DNA of 64,000 bases from Chlamydoabsidia padenii (lineage: Eukaryota; Mucoromycota; Mucoromycetes; Mucorales; Cunninghamellaceae). The DNA is taken from positions 186,001 through 250,000 of the forward strand of contig JAIWND010000007.1 of NCBI GenBank assembly GCA_025330725.1, written 5' to 3'. Each line of letters starts with the position of its first letter. Position 1 is the stretch's first letter. This document shows positions 47,398 to 60,558 of this stretch, piece after piece. The notes beneath the pieces were generated by a model. The model saw nothing but the letters and a program-made list of their open reading frames with translations, was not told the DNA's origin and made no database searches. The position numbers and the translations under genes are program-made.

Positions 47398-47838
47398 CTA
47401 TCTTGGCCATGATCTATATAGTGGTGTATGTATGGTAAAACAAAATCGGATGTTGGTATATGATAGGTCACTTTTGGGAACGACACTGGCAGGGAATCGA
47501 ACGATCAAGTTGGTACAACTCATAAGTATGCGGGCGACTGGTTGTGACACTTTGGGTCGTACAGGATGGTAAACAGCTTGACTGGTGGAATACGTTCCAT
47601 ACTCTGATACACACAACCAACGAACGGTAATATGCAACAAACTCGGTATGGATAGGATTAACTTGAGATTGACTCTTCTTCCCGAATCAGGGCAATTGGG
47701 ATCCTTTCGGTCAATATCGATGAAAAGGTAAATAAAGTGTATGGAGAAACTTGTTAAATAGCGCACCATTGTAACTGTCAAATCTAATGCTTTTGATCTT
47801 ACCAACATCTTATAATACATAGAACATCTCTCTTCCAT
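47398..47838 (-). CDS. Orphan ORF, possibly a partial gene
   Basis: Uninterrupted minus-strand frame of 146 codons, unusually long for AT-rich intergenic DNA. It contains IDIDRKDPNCPDSGRRVNLK, LSIPSLLHITVRWLCVSEYG, VRPKVSQPVARILMSC and LIVRFPASVVPKSDLSYT, with ordinary composition. I do not recognise it. The first 20 codons overlap a splice-like GTAAG and may not be coding. It shares an upstream region with the phospholipase D gene, where a motif variant (TTCCAACCCCGA, near 47939) occurs. It could be real, a fragment, or chance. Confidence 0.35.
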   Translation of the reverse strand: MEERCSMYYKMLVRSKALDLTVTMVRYLTSFSIHFIYLFIDIDRKDPNCPDSGRRVNLKLILSIPSLLHITVRWLCVSEYGTYSTSQAVYHPVRPKVSQPVARILMSCTNLIVRFPASVVPKSDLSYTNIRFCFTIHTPLYRSWPR

Positions 47839-48112
47839 CTTCGAACGACATCACTGTTTATAACTCACAGCACTCTCAAATCGATAAAGTAGTTGTTTTA
47901 GGCTATGCAGATAAAAAAAAAAAAAGTCGGTATCCTGATATTCCAACCCCGATCATCTCCCCCCAATATTTAAAATTCTCTTTTTATCCTTCTCCCTTCT
48001 TTCCCTTCTCTTCCACTTTATACTTAATTGATACTTTTGTTGCTATACCACTCTTTTTATATAAACCACGATACCTTTATACCATCAATAAAATACACTC
48101 TTTGGAACTATA

Positions 48113-51100
48113 ATGTCGAATCCTATAGCCGATAACGCCAACTTTTTCAAACGACAAAGTTTACACCATTCAGTCATTCCATCTCACCGTCATTCAGAAG
48201 GTGGACTCCCTCGACCCGATGCAACAGGGATCGACACTACTTGGCGTCACGAAGGTCGTAGCAATAGTTTGGATCATCAGACACCGACTAATAAAAACGG
48301 CGACAATTCACGGCCCTGGAACCGAGTGCTGGCTAGACTCTCTCAGTTCGGCAACAATGACCATCAGGGATCTACACTTGGCGACAATGACAGCTCAAAC
48401 ATGACAGGTGGACGCTACTCTACGGGTGACGATGGGGATACGTTTGAATTGATGCGGGAAAATCGATGGTTCCCAATTCATTTTGGTGGTGTGCGATCTG
48501 GTCGGTATTCGAATGACACTCCTCAAGGCGACGATGACGATGTATTACCTTCCACTTGTGATTTTAAACACGGCACAGCAGAAGATGAACAAAATCGCAC
48601 CAATTACTTTGTTCATCCTTTCCAACCTGGAGAAGCAACAACAGCCATACCTTCCATTGTTACTTGTCAGCCACCTGCTGAAGAATCCACCAATGACAGT
48701 TTACCCATCTCCTTCTCGGGACCTATTCAATTCTCTCGTCCTGATCTACAACATGAAGAAGGTGGGTCATCATCCTCAACATCATCATCGGATAATACTG
48801 CTAGACCGGAGGAAACATTGGAATCGACGAAAAAGACTCATTGGGAAAAGACTTTGGAGAAGATCAAACTCATCTCATCCATGCAACAACAAGATACACC
48901 AACTACTCAACTGGATACCTCAGCCACGACTATTGTTGCCACCAGTAACACTTTGGTTCCTTATTATCCTCCGGCATTCGATCCTCTTTTTATTGCTTTT
49001 ACCAGGGATGAACATGGTCACAAATCAGTAAGTGGATCATACCTTATATGCTTTAAACTCTTTCCCTAACTCACCTTCTTCTCCCCCCCTTTTTTTTAGC
49101 CTCCTATCTTACTACAATGCTTAAATGTAAGTTTACTTGTCAACTTCCTTGATACTTGCTTAAACTAACTTTTCTATTTCATTTTTATAGGTCTCTGTTA
49201 CTGATTCTGAATTCTTGGATGGCATGGGACAATGGGCATTCCGAATTGAATTGCAATACGGGGACGTCAAATGGGTAATCTATCGCACCATAGCCGAATT
49301 TGTAATGCTACACTATCTTCTTAAATTCAAGTCAAGCCTGTCTGATTATGTACCTGCTCCACCAACCTTCCCCAACCAATTACAAAGTTTGTATGACTCG
49401 GCGAAAACAACCATTGGATGGGACCGAAAAGAAGAAACAGACAACCAAGACGGACCAACGGACCAACAACAGCAACAGCAAGATGAAAATGAAAAACAAC
49501 GGGATGCATTGGATCGCCGTATTGCACTGACCACCTACCTTCGCGAACTCTTCCAACGAGCTCATATGCAAATCAGTTACGACGTGTGCGAATTCTTGGA
49601 ACTCTCGGCAATCAGTATGGTACAAGACATGGGTTGGAAAGGAAAAGAAGGGTATCTGGAACACCAAATCAACTTTGTCAATCCTCGGTGCTGTCAATTC
49701 TGGACTTCTCACAAATGGAATACCGAATGGGTGCTTTTGCGTGATTCTTACATGGCCTTTTGCGAAACGATTGCCTCTGATTATCCAACAGATGTACTTA
49801 TGCTTGACAAAGGGTTTACCATGACTGCTAGTGAACCTTCTCTTTTGGGTGGCTATCATCTGACTCTCACCAACCAGACCAGGCGGATACGGCTGAAAGG
49901 CAGCAAGCGTGAAATGGACGAATGGTGGACTAATATCAGGAAGGTGCAAAGCGAAAGTCCTTGGGTGCATAACCACCGGTTTGGCTCTTTTGCTCCTGTC
50001 AGACACAATGCTAAAGTGAAATGGTTTGTGGATGCTGAAAGTAAGTAGGGGTAAAACAAAAAAGAGGAACGACTGGGATTTGAAATTGTAAATATCATGC
50101 ACTAATCTTGTTTGTTTCTATTTATAGATCACTTTAACGCCGTCGCTGAAGCTATTTTGTCTGCAAAATCGGAAATCTACATCGCGGATTGGTGGCTATC
50201 TCCAGAACTGGTATGATATCAACAGTGTGTTTTTTGCCTACTAACCTTGATGATATCTCTTTGATTTCAACATAGTATCTCCGACGTCCCCCTAGTGAAA
50301 ACGAAGATTTTAGACTGGATCGATTATTACAACGCAAAGCTCGTGAAGGTGTGATGATTTATATTGTGGTGTACAAGGAAATGTCTCTGGCTTTAACGAT
50401 CGACTCTGCTCACACCAAACAATGGCTTCAAAAGCTTCATCCCAACATCATTGTCCAACGTCATCCTGATCATGCCTCCATCGATAATAATGTCCTATTC
50501 TGGTCGCATCACGAAGTAAGTGTATGCAGAATATCTAATTAATACTAATCTACTTACCAATCTTGATAGAAAATAGTAGTGATTGACAATAGATTGGCAT
50601 TTATTGGTGGTTTGGATTTGTGTTTCGGACGATACGATTCTCACCAACACTCTTTATCGGACTGTTATTCCAATCAGCATGAACATGAAATCTTTCCTGG
50701 TCAAGACTACTCAAACCCAAGGAAAAAGGACTTTGTTAATGGTAAATTGCTTTCAATCAGCATGGATCGCACTCTTAACTTTTTTTCTTTCTTATTGTAT
50801 AGTTGCCCAGTATGATTTGACTTTGGTGGACCGAACAGAAGTACCGCGGATGCCTTGGCATGATGTGACATTGGCGACGGTTGGACCCATGGCAAGAGAT
50901 ATTGCACGGCACTTTATTCAACGATGGAATTACCTCAAGGCTACCAAAAGTATGCATCGACAAAATCTACCTTTTTTGCTACCCAAAGGTGAATATGTGG
51001 CTGCGCGGGATGAATCCAAATTTAAAGGTACTTGTCGGGTCCAAGCCCTGCGAAGCTCTGCTCAATGGAGCTCTGGCGTGGAAAGAGAAGTAAGTACACC

Positions 51101-53043
51101 CCCCCCCTACTCCCAAAAACTAACTCATGGACTCACTTTTTTTTTTTTGGCGGTTTATAGCACTCGATCTATAATGCTTATATGGAATGTATTAGCCAAG
51201 CCAAGCATTTTGTTTACATTGAAAATCAATTCTTCAGTAAGTAACAACTACAATTATGTATGCTTATTTATCACTAACCTGCATTATCACACATAGTTAG
51301 TGCCACGGATCAAGATAAATTGCTACGAAACAAGATTGCCCAGGCGTTAGTGGAAAGAATCATTCGCGCTCATGAAGAACAAGAAAAATTCAAGGTGTTT
51401 ATTATCATTCCTTTGGTACCTGCTTTTGAAGGAGATCTATCTTCAAGTGAATCTGGATCTGCTAGGTAAAATGGAGGTGGTGATGGGACTTTAATATGTT
51501 TAACATCTGGCCCCCCCCTTTTTTTTTGGTTTGATAGGTCGGTCATGCATTTCCAATACATGTCGATATCAAGAGGTGGGAATTCCATCATTGAACGACT
51601 AACGCGGGCTGGCATTAATCCATCTGACTACATCGACTGGTATTCATTGCGGAACTGGGGAAGGATTTCTCCAACGAAACAGCAACATCATCAGCAAAAG
51701 GACCAATCTACCGATGATAAACCAGTACACGGCGATGGCAACAATCAGGAAGAACAAACTTCATCTGGAGTCAAGCTTACTGACGATGCCGACAATGACA
51801 ATGAAACCGATACCCAAGATCTGGCGGATGGTGACGACGAAGAATATAATGACCCTGACCAGTATGTAACCGAACTTTTATATATCCATGACAAAATTAT
51901 GATTGTGGACGACAGGATTGTTATCATTGGATCAGGTAATATGCAACGGATGGGTGAAAGAGACAATACTAACCCCAATTGAATTATAATTGTAGCAAAT
52001 ATCAATGATCGGTAATAAGGAAGAGAAAAAAAAAAGTGCAATCATTAGATACTGATTAACGTTTTACACTCTGACATATTAGATCTCAACTAGGCAACCG
52101 GGACTCTGAAATCGCAATGATTATCGAAGATACCGACATGGTGGATGCTTATATGGATGGTAAAAAGGTAAATGATTATACTCAATTGTTCAGTAATGGA
52201 AAACAGCACACAACTAACGTTTTTCATATCAAATACTCATAGTACAAGGCCGCCAAGTTTGCACACACTCTACGACTGCAGTTGTGGAAGGAACATCTAG
52301 GACTTTTGGACTTTGATGATTGGTCAAGTCTTCTCAACAATGAACCAACACACGAAGAAAACGACGTGGATGTGGAATCTTTACAGGTGTCTTCAGCAAC
52401 CAATCAACAAGAATATGACGGGGACTACAACAAGGATGAAAATGAAAATCAGCAACAACCTACTCAACCCCACCACCACCGCCACCACGGAAATCGCCAT
52501 CGCAACAAAAAGCACCATCGACATAGCCGGGTCAAGAGAAACAATGCACAAGACATCCAGGCGTGTGAAGCTGAAGAACCCGTCCAGATGATCGATCGTC
52601 TCAGCCGAACCAAGAGTCTCTACGACACCTATCGTAATAGCACACCAGCAACCACCCATGAAGACGAGCCTCTTGAAGCCAAAGCCCTCGATCCTCTGTC
52701 CGACACATGCTATTATCAACTTTGGCGTAAAACTGCCCATGACAATACTCTGATCTATCGGCGTCTCTTCCGTTGTGTCCCGGACGACACTGTGTCTACC
52801 TATCAGCAACATCGTGTCTTTACCGGCATGACCAGTAATGAACAAGCTCCATCATCTACTCTCTTTACCACTGCTCATGGACATGTTGCTGATCCTTTGC
52901 TTTCTGGTCAAGAAATTCGTCAGGAACTGGAACAGATTCGTGGTCATCTCGTTCAATTCCCGGTGAACTATCTCAAGGATGAAAACATGATTGGGTCGAA
53001 TAATTTGATTGATTCGGTTACCCCTATGGTTATATTTACTTGA
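48113..53043 (+). CDS. SPO14: Phospholipase D (PX-PH-HKD, Spo14/PLD1-like)
   Basis: Hydrolyses phosphatidylcholine to phosphatidic acid at membranes. Thirteen exons (48113-49027, 49100-49126, 49191-50040, 50128-50210, 50276-50515, 50570-50741, 50803-51089, 51161-51236, 51297-51465, 51538-51935, 51996-52011, 52083-52167, 52243-53043) encode 1372 residues. After a ~300-residue disordered N-terminus come a PX domain ([20 protein letters not shown]), a PH-like domain ([25 protein letters not shown]), and two HKD motifs: [20 protein letters not shown], and [20 protein letters not shown] continuing NDRS. WWLSPELYLRRP and YIENQFF are also family blocks. Both catalytic His-Lys-Asp sets are intact. 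An acidic insert (51.7-51.85 kb) precedes the second HKD, whose end is carried on a 16-nt exon. PX and PH suggest phosphoinositide control. Confidence 0.95.
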
Positions 53044-53810
53044 TTAGTTAGATGTAGATTGTTACACTTTTTTTAAAAATAAAAACCGAACCTGTAGTGT
53101 GTCAAGAACAAACCTTTTGTCAGTTGGAAACAAAGAGTAAAGATGTATTCAGGTCCCGATTCATGCATTTGAAATCTCCACTTCATGCGGGGTCGCTATG
53201 TATCTCTCTTACTTTGTACATGATTTTTATCAACTGGGGGGGGGGGTACCCGGTCTATTCGATACATGATCTACATGGTTTAAATCATGGTAAATCATGT
53301 CAACATCATGGATTTTCTTTTTACCGTGAAAAGACTTTGGAATTTTTTTTTTTTCAACGTCAATTTCTCGCTGTGTAGACTAGCCCTGACCGTGAAAGAG
53401 AGTTCGTCTAATCAAGAAATTCATGCAGAATCTGATTGTGAGATTCAAATCCCGATTTTGGGTATGGGGAATATGTTGGCCGTAGATTTCATGCCAACTC
53501 TGGGAAAAAAAACGTCGGGTGTAGAGTTGGGCGTCGTGATACCAACATACTTTCTAGTAAAAAAAAAAAAAAGTTCAGCCTCAAACTTTTGTGTCAGTCA
53601 AAAAAATAGTGAGTTCAAGCGTTGCAATGATCCTATAATACGATCTGCGTAAACGGATTCCCGTAATATATCGCCCCCCCCCACAATAGAATCAATGTGT
53701 CGCCCTAGTATTATAAGCACATCCAAATTTGACATATATAATGAAGCACCGAGGTGCCCTGAGTTTTTATTAAAAATATAAAAAAAGTGTAATATGTAAA
53801 TTGTACTAAT
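53044..53810. other. Intergenic region with motif copies and homopolymers
   Basis: Between two convergent genes, so no promoter is expected, yet an exact 11-mer is present at 53444-53454 and a two-mismatch copy (TTCAGGTCCCG) near 53150. G runs near 53237 and 53673. No gene recognised. Confidence 0.45.
53444..53454 (-). promoter_or_regulatory. Recurrent 11-mer motif, orphan copy
   Basis: Exact TTCAAATCCCG between convergent genes (phospholipase D and the G-patch gene); no start codon lies nearby. Confidence 0.3.
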
Positions 53811-55131
<1,321 letters not shown>

Positions 55132-55293
55132 TACAAACGTTAAAAAAGAATAAATAGAAGGAAAAAGGGTTCGGTGCCCATCACCAATTTTTGGTTCAAC
55201 GTCTGCGTTTGAATTTAGGCGGGCGTTAAAATCAACTAGATGATGAAAAGGTGAGCACCCTTTTTTGTTCTTTTTTTATACTCTCACAATCTA

Positions 55294-56122
55294 ATGGTCG
55301 TAAGTACGAAATAACACCTGATTGTAACGTGTATACTAACATTGAACCACTTTTTATTTGAACAATGTAACTCTCATAGCTAGTTCTCGGTATTGGCGAT
55401 TTGCACATTCCACACCGTGCCCATGACTTGCCTGATAAATTCAAGAAACTATTGGTAAGTATTCATGTGTTAACCACGCTTGTACTTCAGTTTACTAACT
55501 TTCATCCTAATGTTGTTGATAAAGGTACCCGGAAAGATTCAATACGTCATCTGTACAGGCAATCTCTGCACTAAGGAAACGTTAGACTACTTGCGAACAC
55601 TTGCAGGGGATATTAATGTTGTAAAAGGGGACTTTGATGAAGTAAGTAAAAACACCCACAAGAAGAAAAGGCTGGGGCTCACTCTATTCTCTTTACCAAA
55701 GATGACAAGCTTCCCTGAATCAAAAGTAGTCAAGATTGGGGAAATCCGTATAGGTGTAGTCCACGGTCATCAAGTAATTCCTAATGGTGATATCAGCGCT
55801 TTGGATATTATTGCTCGCCAATTAGATGTTGATGTGCTCTTTAGTGGACATACACATCAACTTGAAGCGACCAAACATAATGGCCGGTACTTTATCAATC
55901 CTGGAAGTGCTACTGGTGCTTACTCTGCCACTGCCACCACCACCACGTAGGTATAAAAGATAATGATGGATGTTATGCTAATACTGTTTTTACTTTTATT
56001 ATAGTGATGTGGTACCTTCTTTTGTATTGATGGATATTCAAGGCGACAATGTGACAACTTTTATTTACAAACTCATTGATGATGAAGTCAAGGTGGACAA
56101 ACAATTTTATAAAAAAGAATGA
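55294..56122 (+). CDS. VPS29: VPS29 retromer subunit
   Basis: Metallophosphoesterase-fold subunit of retromer, which recycles cargo from endosomes to the Golgi. Five exons (55294-55299, 55380-55454, 55525-55641, 55702-55946, 56005-56122) encode 186 residues, the usual length. The first coding exon is only ATGGTC; it joins exactly to CTAGTTCTC to give [20 protein letters not shown]. Other family blocks: [75 protein letters not shown] and [12 protein letters not shown]. Metal-site-like residues (GD, GN, GDFD, HGH, GHTH) are present, though VPS29 is not a known active phosphatase. Alternative ATGs upstream (55240) run into a stop, which supports the tiny first exon. Confidence 0.96.
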
Positions 56123-56648
56123 TAGTCTTGACAAAGTATTGTAGTTAACATGTGTACTGGCCTCAAATCCTTGTCATGGATCACTTTGGGCCTTTTTTTA
56201 AAAAATAAAACATAACTCTCTTTTACACAAACATCTGTTGTTGGCTACTTTGTCTCATTTACATATTTACTTGTTTTTAACCCATATTTAACACATGTCA
56301 CCTCACCAATACCCCTCTCTATACCATATGTATCACTCTACCTAATAGTTATTATAGCTATTCCCCTCCTCCATCATCTTGATCACTAATTAGTTATCCC
56401 CGTTTATTATATATGTAGTTGTAGATCGAAATAAAATGCTCTTTTAGCTATATAGTCCCGATTCATCACTGTCTTTTGTATAATGCATAATCATATTCTT
56501 CAATCAATCAAGAAGGGTCTTTTTATTTTATTATATGAAGTATGTAACTATCTAATGAGAGAAGTGGATATAGCCTATTATAGATGGGTGAATAAATAAA
56601 AAGTTGGTTTATTACAAGTAGATTTATGCCATCCGCCTCTTTTTTATA
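56123..56648. other. Convergent 3' region
   Basis: 3' ends of VPS29 (AATAAAA near 56204) and of the MCUR1-like gene. Weak motif-like TAGTCCCGATTC near 56455. No gene seen. Confidence 0.5.
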
Positions 56649-57547
56649 TCACTTACCCAATACCAAAGTTCCTGCTCCTGTGATGGTGCCCTATCATAGT
56701 GAAGGTATAAAAAAAAAAAAAAAAAAACCAGTAGGTAAGATGATAAAGGCCTATTGAATCTATTTAGACTTACAATCATATACCGTAAGATTTGCATTTT
56801 GATTCCTTGCATTTGAGCCTTGAGAGCCTGAATTTCATTGGTGATTTTATCGTCCGTGTTCTTCAATCGATCGTGTTGCTCCACCGTTTCATCGCGTATA
56901 CGTCCCTTTTCCAAATTGAGATCCAATCGTACCCCCGCTTGACTTCGCACCAGTTCTTCTTGTAAGGTCTTTTTCAATTTGTCGATATCCGCCTTGAGTC
57001 GTTCATTGGCCGATCTGACTTCTTCCACATCATTGGTTTCCATTCGTTGTATATCCTTTTTGAGTTGTCGAAAGTCGTTTTTATATTGGGTGATGGTCTA
57101 GACATGTATAAAGGGTAGTTGAGTTTATGGGTGGTGCCCAAAATGGCGTGGTTTACCTGTTGTTGTTCCGCCTTGGTGACAAGATCAGCCGTTACATTGA
57201 CAGTACTATATCATAGAGTTAGTTCTCAAGTCACAACACAATGGAGGTCAAGCATTTATTTACCTTTCGTCCACGACATCGTCCAAAGCATTGATGACCG
57301 CTCGTGATTGTGATGCAGAGAATCCTTCCTTTTCCAAAAGAGTGGCAAATCGTTCGGCGTCAAAGTAAGGCATGTGTAATTCTAAGGATGGGGTATTGGA
57401 TTTTGATACAGTGGATTTGGTGTTCAAGTTTCTGTACATGGTCATAAGCATTCGTTGTTGAGAAGGCCCTAAGAGTTCAAAAAAAGAGAATGTTATTAAA
57501 AGGAAAAAGATAGAGTACTTGATACTTTTACTTTTTAATAAAGACAT
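56649..57547 (-). CDS. MCUR1/CCDC90-like mitochondrial coiled-coil protein
   Basis: Inner mitochondrial membrane protein of the DUF1640 family (animal MCUR1/CCDC90B, yeast Fmp32), linked to calcium uniporter or respiratory-chain assembly. Five exons (57532-57547, 57264-57468, 57157-57205, 56774-57097, 56649-56690) encode 211 residues. A basic presequence (MSLLKRPSQQRMLMTMYRNL) leads to the head block AERFATLLEKEGFSASQSRA, VINALDDVVDE; a long coiled coil follows (ITQYKNDFRQLKKDIQRMET, SANERLKADIDKLKKTLQEE), and a C-terminal membrane segment (GTITGAGTLVLG). First exon is 16 nt; without the intron the N-terminus would be hydrophobic and unlike the family. The tail is short, so another terminal exon cannot be ruled out. 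The 11-mer is 120 bp upstream. Confidence 0.86.
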
Positions 57548-57666
57548 TGAATATGGGATATAATGTGTACAGCGATCAAGTATAGGCATCGCTGATAGGA
57601 TGAAGGAAGTGAAAGAGAGAGGAGGGGGAGAAGGACAAAATAATTTCGGGGGGAAAGACTGCTGTT

Positions 57667-57677
57667 TTCAAATCCCG
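57667..57677 (-). promoter_or_regulatory. Recurrent 11-mer promoter motif (MCUR1-like)
   Basis: Exact TTCAAATCCCG on the + strand, 120 bp before the minus-strand ATG. Confidence 0.55.
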
Positions 57678-57699
57678 ACAACATGGCCACCTTTTTCGA

Positions 57700-58303
57700 C
57701 AGCACCACTACAACCCAATTCATACTGTCTTTTTACTTGATGATTTTTCTCTTAATAGTAGGACAAGATATCGTGTAATGAATTCTACTATTATTGACTT
57801 GGTCACCATACTCAAATACCAGGCACAAAAGAAAAAGAGGGGTACTCATTTTCAAACACCGCCTCGTCCTGTTATGATCGATCCCCCCAAGATGTCAATT
57901 TCCAAAACGTGGCATAGTCAGCCATACAATCGTAATAAGAGAGAAAGAAAAAAATGTATAATTTAGATGAATGATAATGTAATGAATATGCGCTGTTCTT
58001 TCATAACAGATACTGTAAGTCTATTGTTTTCACAACAAGTATGTCCATTGTTTCGCAACAGCTATCATCAATCTGCTTCAGAATTAATAGCACAAGTAGT
58101 TGATTATATATCACTGTTTATTATCTTGATGTATTGTTTACCTATTGTGATAAAAAGGGAAGAAGATTATGCAAGACAGTATCGGGATTTCAATCACAAA
58201 CCCCGATGGAGGTATTTTATTTTTCTAAGATAAAAGGGTAAATGGTATATATTGGGAAGACTATAAATATAACTATATCTAGATGTATGACCAAAGGATA
58301 AAG
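57700..58303. other. Region of short frames, no supported gene
   Basis: Two plus-strand frames (57778-57966 and 57967-58233) have protein-like composition (YISLFIILMYCLPIVIKREE) but no clean splice partners. A one-mismatch 11-mer (CGGGATTTCAA) lies at 58183-58193. It may be another relic. Confidence 0.35.
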
Positions 58304-59217
58304 TTAGTAATGTTGCAGCAGCTGCTGCTGTTGATACATCATAGCAGGATGGATCACCGAATGTAATGTCCTTGCTTGTTCCAGAGATTGAGATTGTACC
58401 CCACCAAAAACATCATGACCACCCAGTTGTTCTTCATCTTCCTCAAGTGCTGTTTGTCGATTTTGTTTGTTCTCCTTGATGTTTTGCTGAATAAGTTGTT
58501 TTTCATTCCAAAGAATGATCATTGTACAAATCCAAGCACCCACCCAAGTAAGACATGTCAGCCAAGCAAAAGCCGCACCGGCCTTCCCCAAGTTGCACTA
58601 GTAATAAAAAAAAAGGGAAAGAGAAATGAATTTGGTTGTCCTGTTTTTTTTTTTTTTTTTATATATCCTACCTGATTGACCCATGCCTTTGTATAATCAT
58701 CGCCATGTTTCTTTTGAAGAGTCTTATCCAAAACACAATGAGAAGGATTATTGGCATGTGCACTCATGGCAATACTACAGGTCACCCACGCCATAGAATA
58801 AAAGGTGGTAAAAATCATGTTGGTCCGTGGTTTGATAGCAAACTTGCCAATAGTTTTGAATTGATTATGATGATCGTAGGCCCAAGGGAAGTAAAGGAGT
58901 AATATCGGGATACCAATAGATAGAATAGTCATCGCCAAAGTGTAGTTGGGTCCAGGCTGGCTACCATTCTTTAAAGTAAAAATTAAAAAAAAAAAAAAAA
59001 GATAAGGCTAGTAAGTATAGTCTATTCTTTTTATACTGCTTTTGCATTATATACTTACGTAGTATTTGATTTCTGTTGTAATAAGAGGTACTATCACACT
59101 AATGGTCAAACAGGTCATGACGATTTGTGCAATATGGAAGCCTATTTTGACACAGGCTAACCGTGGCATGTTGTCTGGTACATTCACAGGTACTTCAAGT
59201 GTGAATCCATTCCCCAT
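58304..59217 (-). CDS. Four-helix membrane protein (MARVEL-like topology)
   Basis: Three exons (59059-59217, 58672-58968, 58304-58597) encode 249 residues. Four membrane helices are visible: FHIAQIVMTCLTISVIVPLI, YTLAMTILSIGIPILLLYFP, TFYSMAWVTCSIAMSAHA and AFAWLTCLTWVGAWICTMII, with a cysteine-containing loop (PSHCVLDKTLQKKHG and QCNLG) between helices 3 and 4 as in MARVEL/claudin-like proteins. N- and C-termini are cytosolic by topology, and the C-terminal ~65 residues are Gln-rich. It resembles fungal MARVEL-domain proteins of the plasma membrane or eisosomes, but I cannot name a subfamily. The 11-mer is not exact upstream (TCGGGGTTTTGG near 59290 is weak). Confidence 0.75.
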
Positions 59218-59501
59218 AATGTTGATTGTGTAAAGTGGAGAAAGAAAAGGGAAAGAAAAGAAAAAAGAACTCCGCTTAAATAGCTGTCAATCGGGGTTTT
59301 GGTAACACCAATGCTTATAATTTGGTATCATTACGTTGATGGTACTTTTGTTTAATGAAGGATCATCATAACATTCAATTGTCCTTTTTTAGTGAATGTT
59401 TTTGTTTTTATTTCATTTCATTGTATGGCTCATACTATTGTTCGGGAATTCTACTTTCATTAAAGCGTTGGCCCTTCTTTTTCTTCACAACCCCCGATTT
59501 T

Positions 59502-59512
59502 CGGGATTTGAA
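59502..59512 (+). promoter_or_regulatory. Recurrent 11-mer motif before short fragments
   Basis: Exact CGGGATTTGAA directly followed by an ATG at 59513 that opens a ~39-codon frame ending at a splice-like GTAAAC (59627). No full gene could be built beyond it. Confidence 0.35.
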
Positions 59513-59830
59513 ATGAAGTCGCTCTTTTATGGAAAAAAAAATGCAAACGTCGTTTCTTCCATCTTTTCTTCTCACTACATTCGACTTGAGCAGCCTACTC
59601 ACAGAATGGACTGGTTACATTGTAGGTAAACCCCCATCTACCATGGATCAATCCTTCATCTACTAATCTTTTTTCCCCTTCTATCTCATAGCGGCATGAT
59701 CGATAATCAATAGAATGAATGGACAAGAAATCATCGATGATAATTTGTTTTACTACGGGATATTTGGGATCGAAACCTAATCTGTATTGGATCAACACTA
59801 CTTGCCACCTTTACAACAGCAGGACGGAGT
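59513..59830. pseudogene. Short coding fragments of unknown origin
   Basis: Plus strand: HYIRLEQPTHRMDWLHC before a splice-like GT. Minus strand (59595-59798): GFDPKYPVVKQIIIDDFLSI followed by SIDYRSCRYE. Neither extends into a full gene. Possibly a transposon or gene relic. Confidence 0.25.
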
Positions 59831-59968
59831 AACCTTAGGAATAGCGATTAGTGATAGAACATGTGTTGATTAAATAAAAGATGATGATATTTTAATGAAA
59901 ATTTTGTGGTAACAATGATTAGTAGGGTGTGATTTATATAACTGGGACGGGAAGGAGATGAAGGCTTT

Positions 59969-60558
59969 TTAGTAACCATCATGATAGGGGCCAGCTAATA
60001 TTGAACATGAAAGCTCTTCAAGCTGATCAAGTAACTCATTCTCGTCACGAATGTTTATTGACTCCATTGGGGCTAGATTGCAGAAATCATGTCTTTGGCG
60101 ATAGAGAGATTTGATAACGCGATCAAGTCTTCGAATAAAGCGTCGAGTCTCTCCCTCATCGGTGTGGTACTCCTCCTGGGCAGACTGCCGTGCCTATTCA
60201 AGGTATCTCGGGAGATAGACCGGGATACTGTTCTCCATGAAACGCTCGACGGCAAACATATGCTTGCAGGCGAGTTGTCGACGTGCAAAGTCAGGGCAAG
60301 TGCAGGTTGATATCTCACCCCTGCGAACTTTAATTTCATAAGCCAAGCTTTCGGAAGTCATGGATGCAACGATAAATGTGTCTTCCGATTGTCTGCTCAC
60401 CAAGGTTTGCAGCGTTTCCGAGGAAATTGCATTGGCGCGCCCTATTCGTGTACGGATGTCATCATCCGTCATGGTTTTTTGAATGGTACAATGAGAAGAA
60501 ACAAAATCAACTCCAATCACAGCCCCTTGTACCTCTTTAACCCTTTTATGGTCAGCGC
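59969..60558 (-). pseudogene. SWIM zinc-finger protein fragment with in-frame amber stop
   Basis: One minus-strand frame runs ~120 codons with EVQGAVIGVDFVSSHCTIQK and a SWIM finger CTCPDFARRQLACKH (CxC, then CxH), meets TAG at 60194-60196, then continues in the same frame for ~75 codons (EEYHTDEGETRRFIRRLD, DENELLDQLEELSCSILAG) to TAA at 59969. SWIM fingers of this kind sit at the C-terminus of MULE-type transposases and in some domesticated relatives. The N-terminal catalytic part is absent. A one-mismatch 11-mer (60651-60661) lies upstream. It may be a dead transposase end or a host gene broken by one base change. Confidence 0.5.

Noticed and set aside
49380..50102. 240-codon minus-strand ORF antisense to phospholipase D
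   Set aside because: Lies wholly over a conserved PX-PH exon in a shadow frame, with no promoter or splice support.
55240..55250. Alternative VPS29 start ATGATGAAAAG with a GTGAGC donor
   Set aside because: Splicing to the next exon gives an immediate stop; ATGGTC at 55294 joins exactly to the conserved frame.
56624..56648. Extra last exon ending RRMA for the MCUR1-like gene
   Set aside because: It would need an intron of about 18 nt; the frame closes cleanly at TGA 56649-56651.
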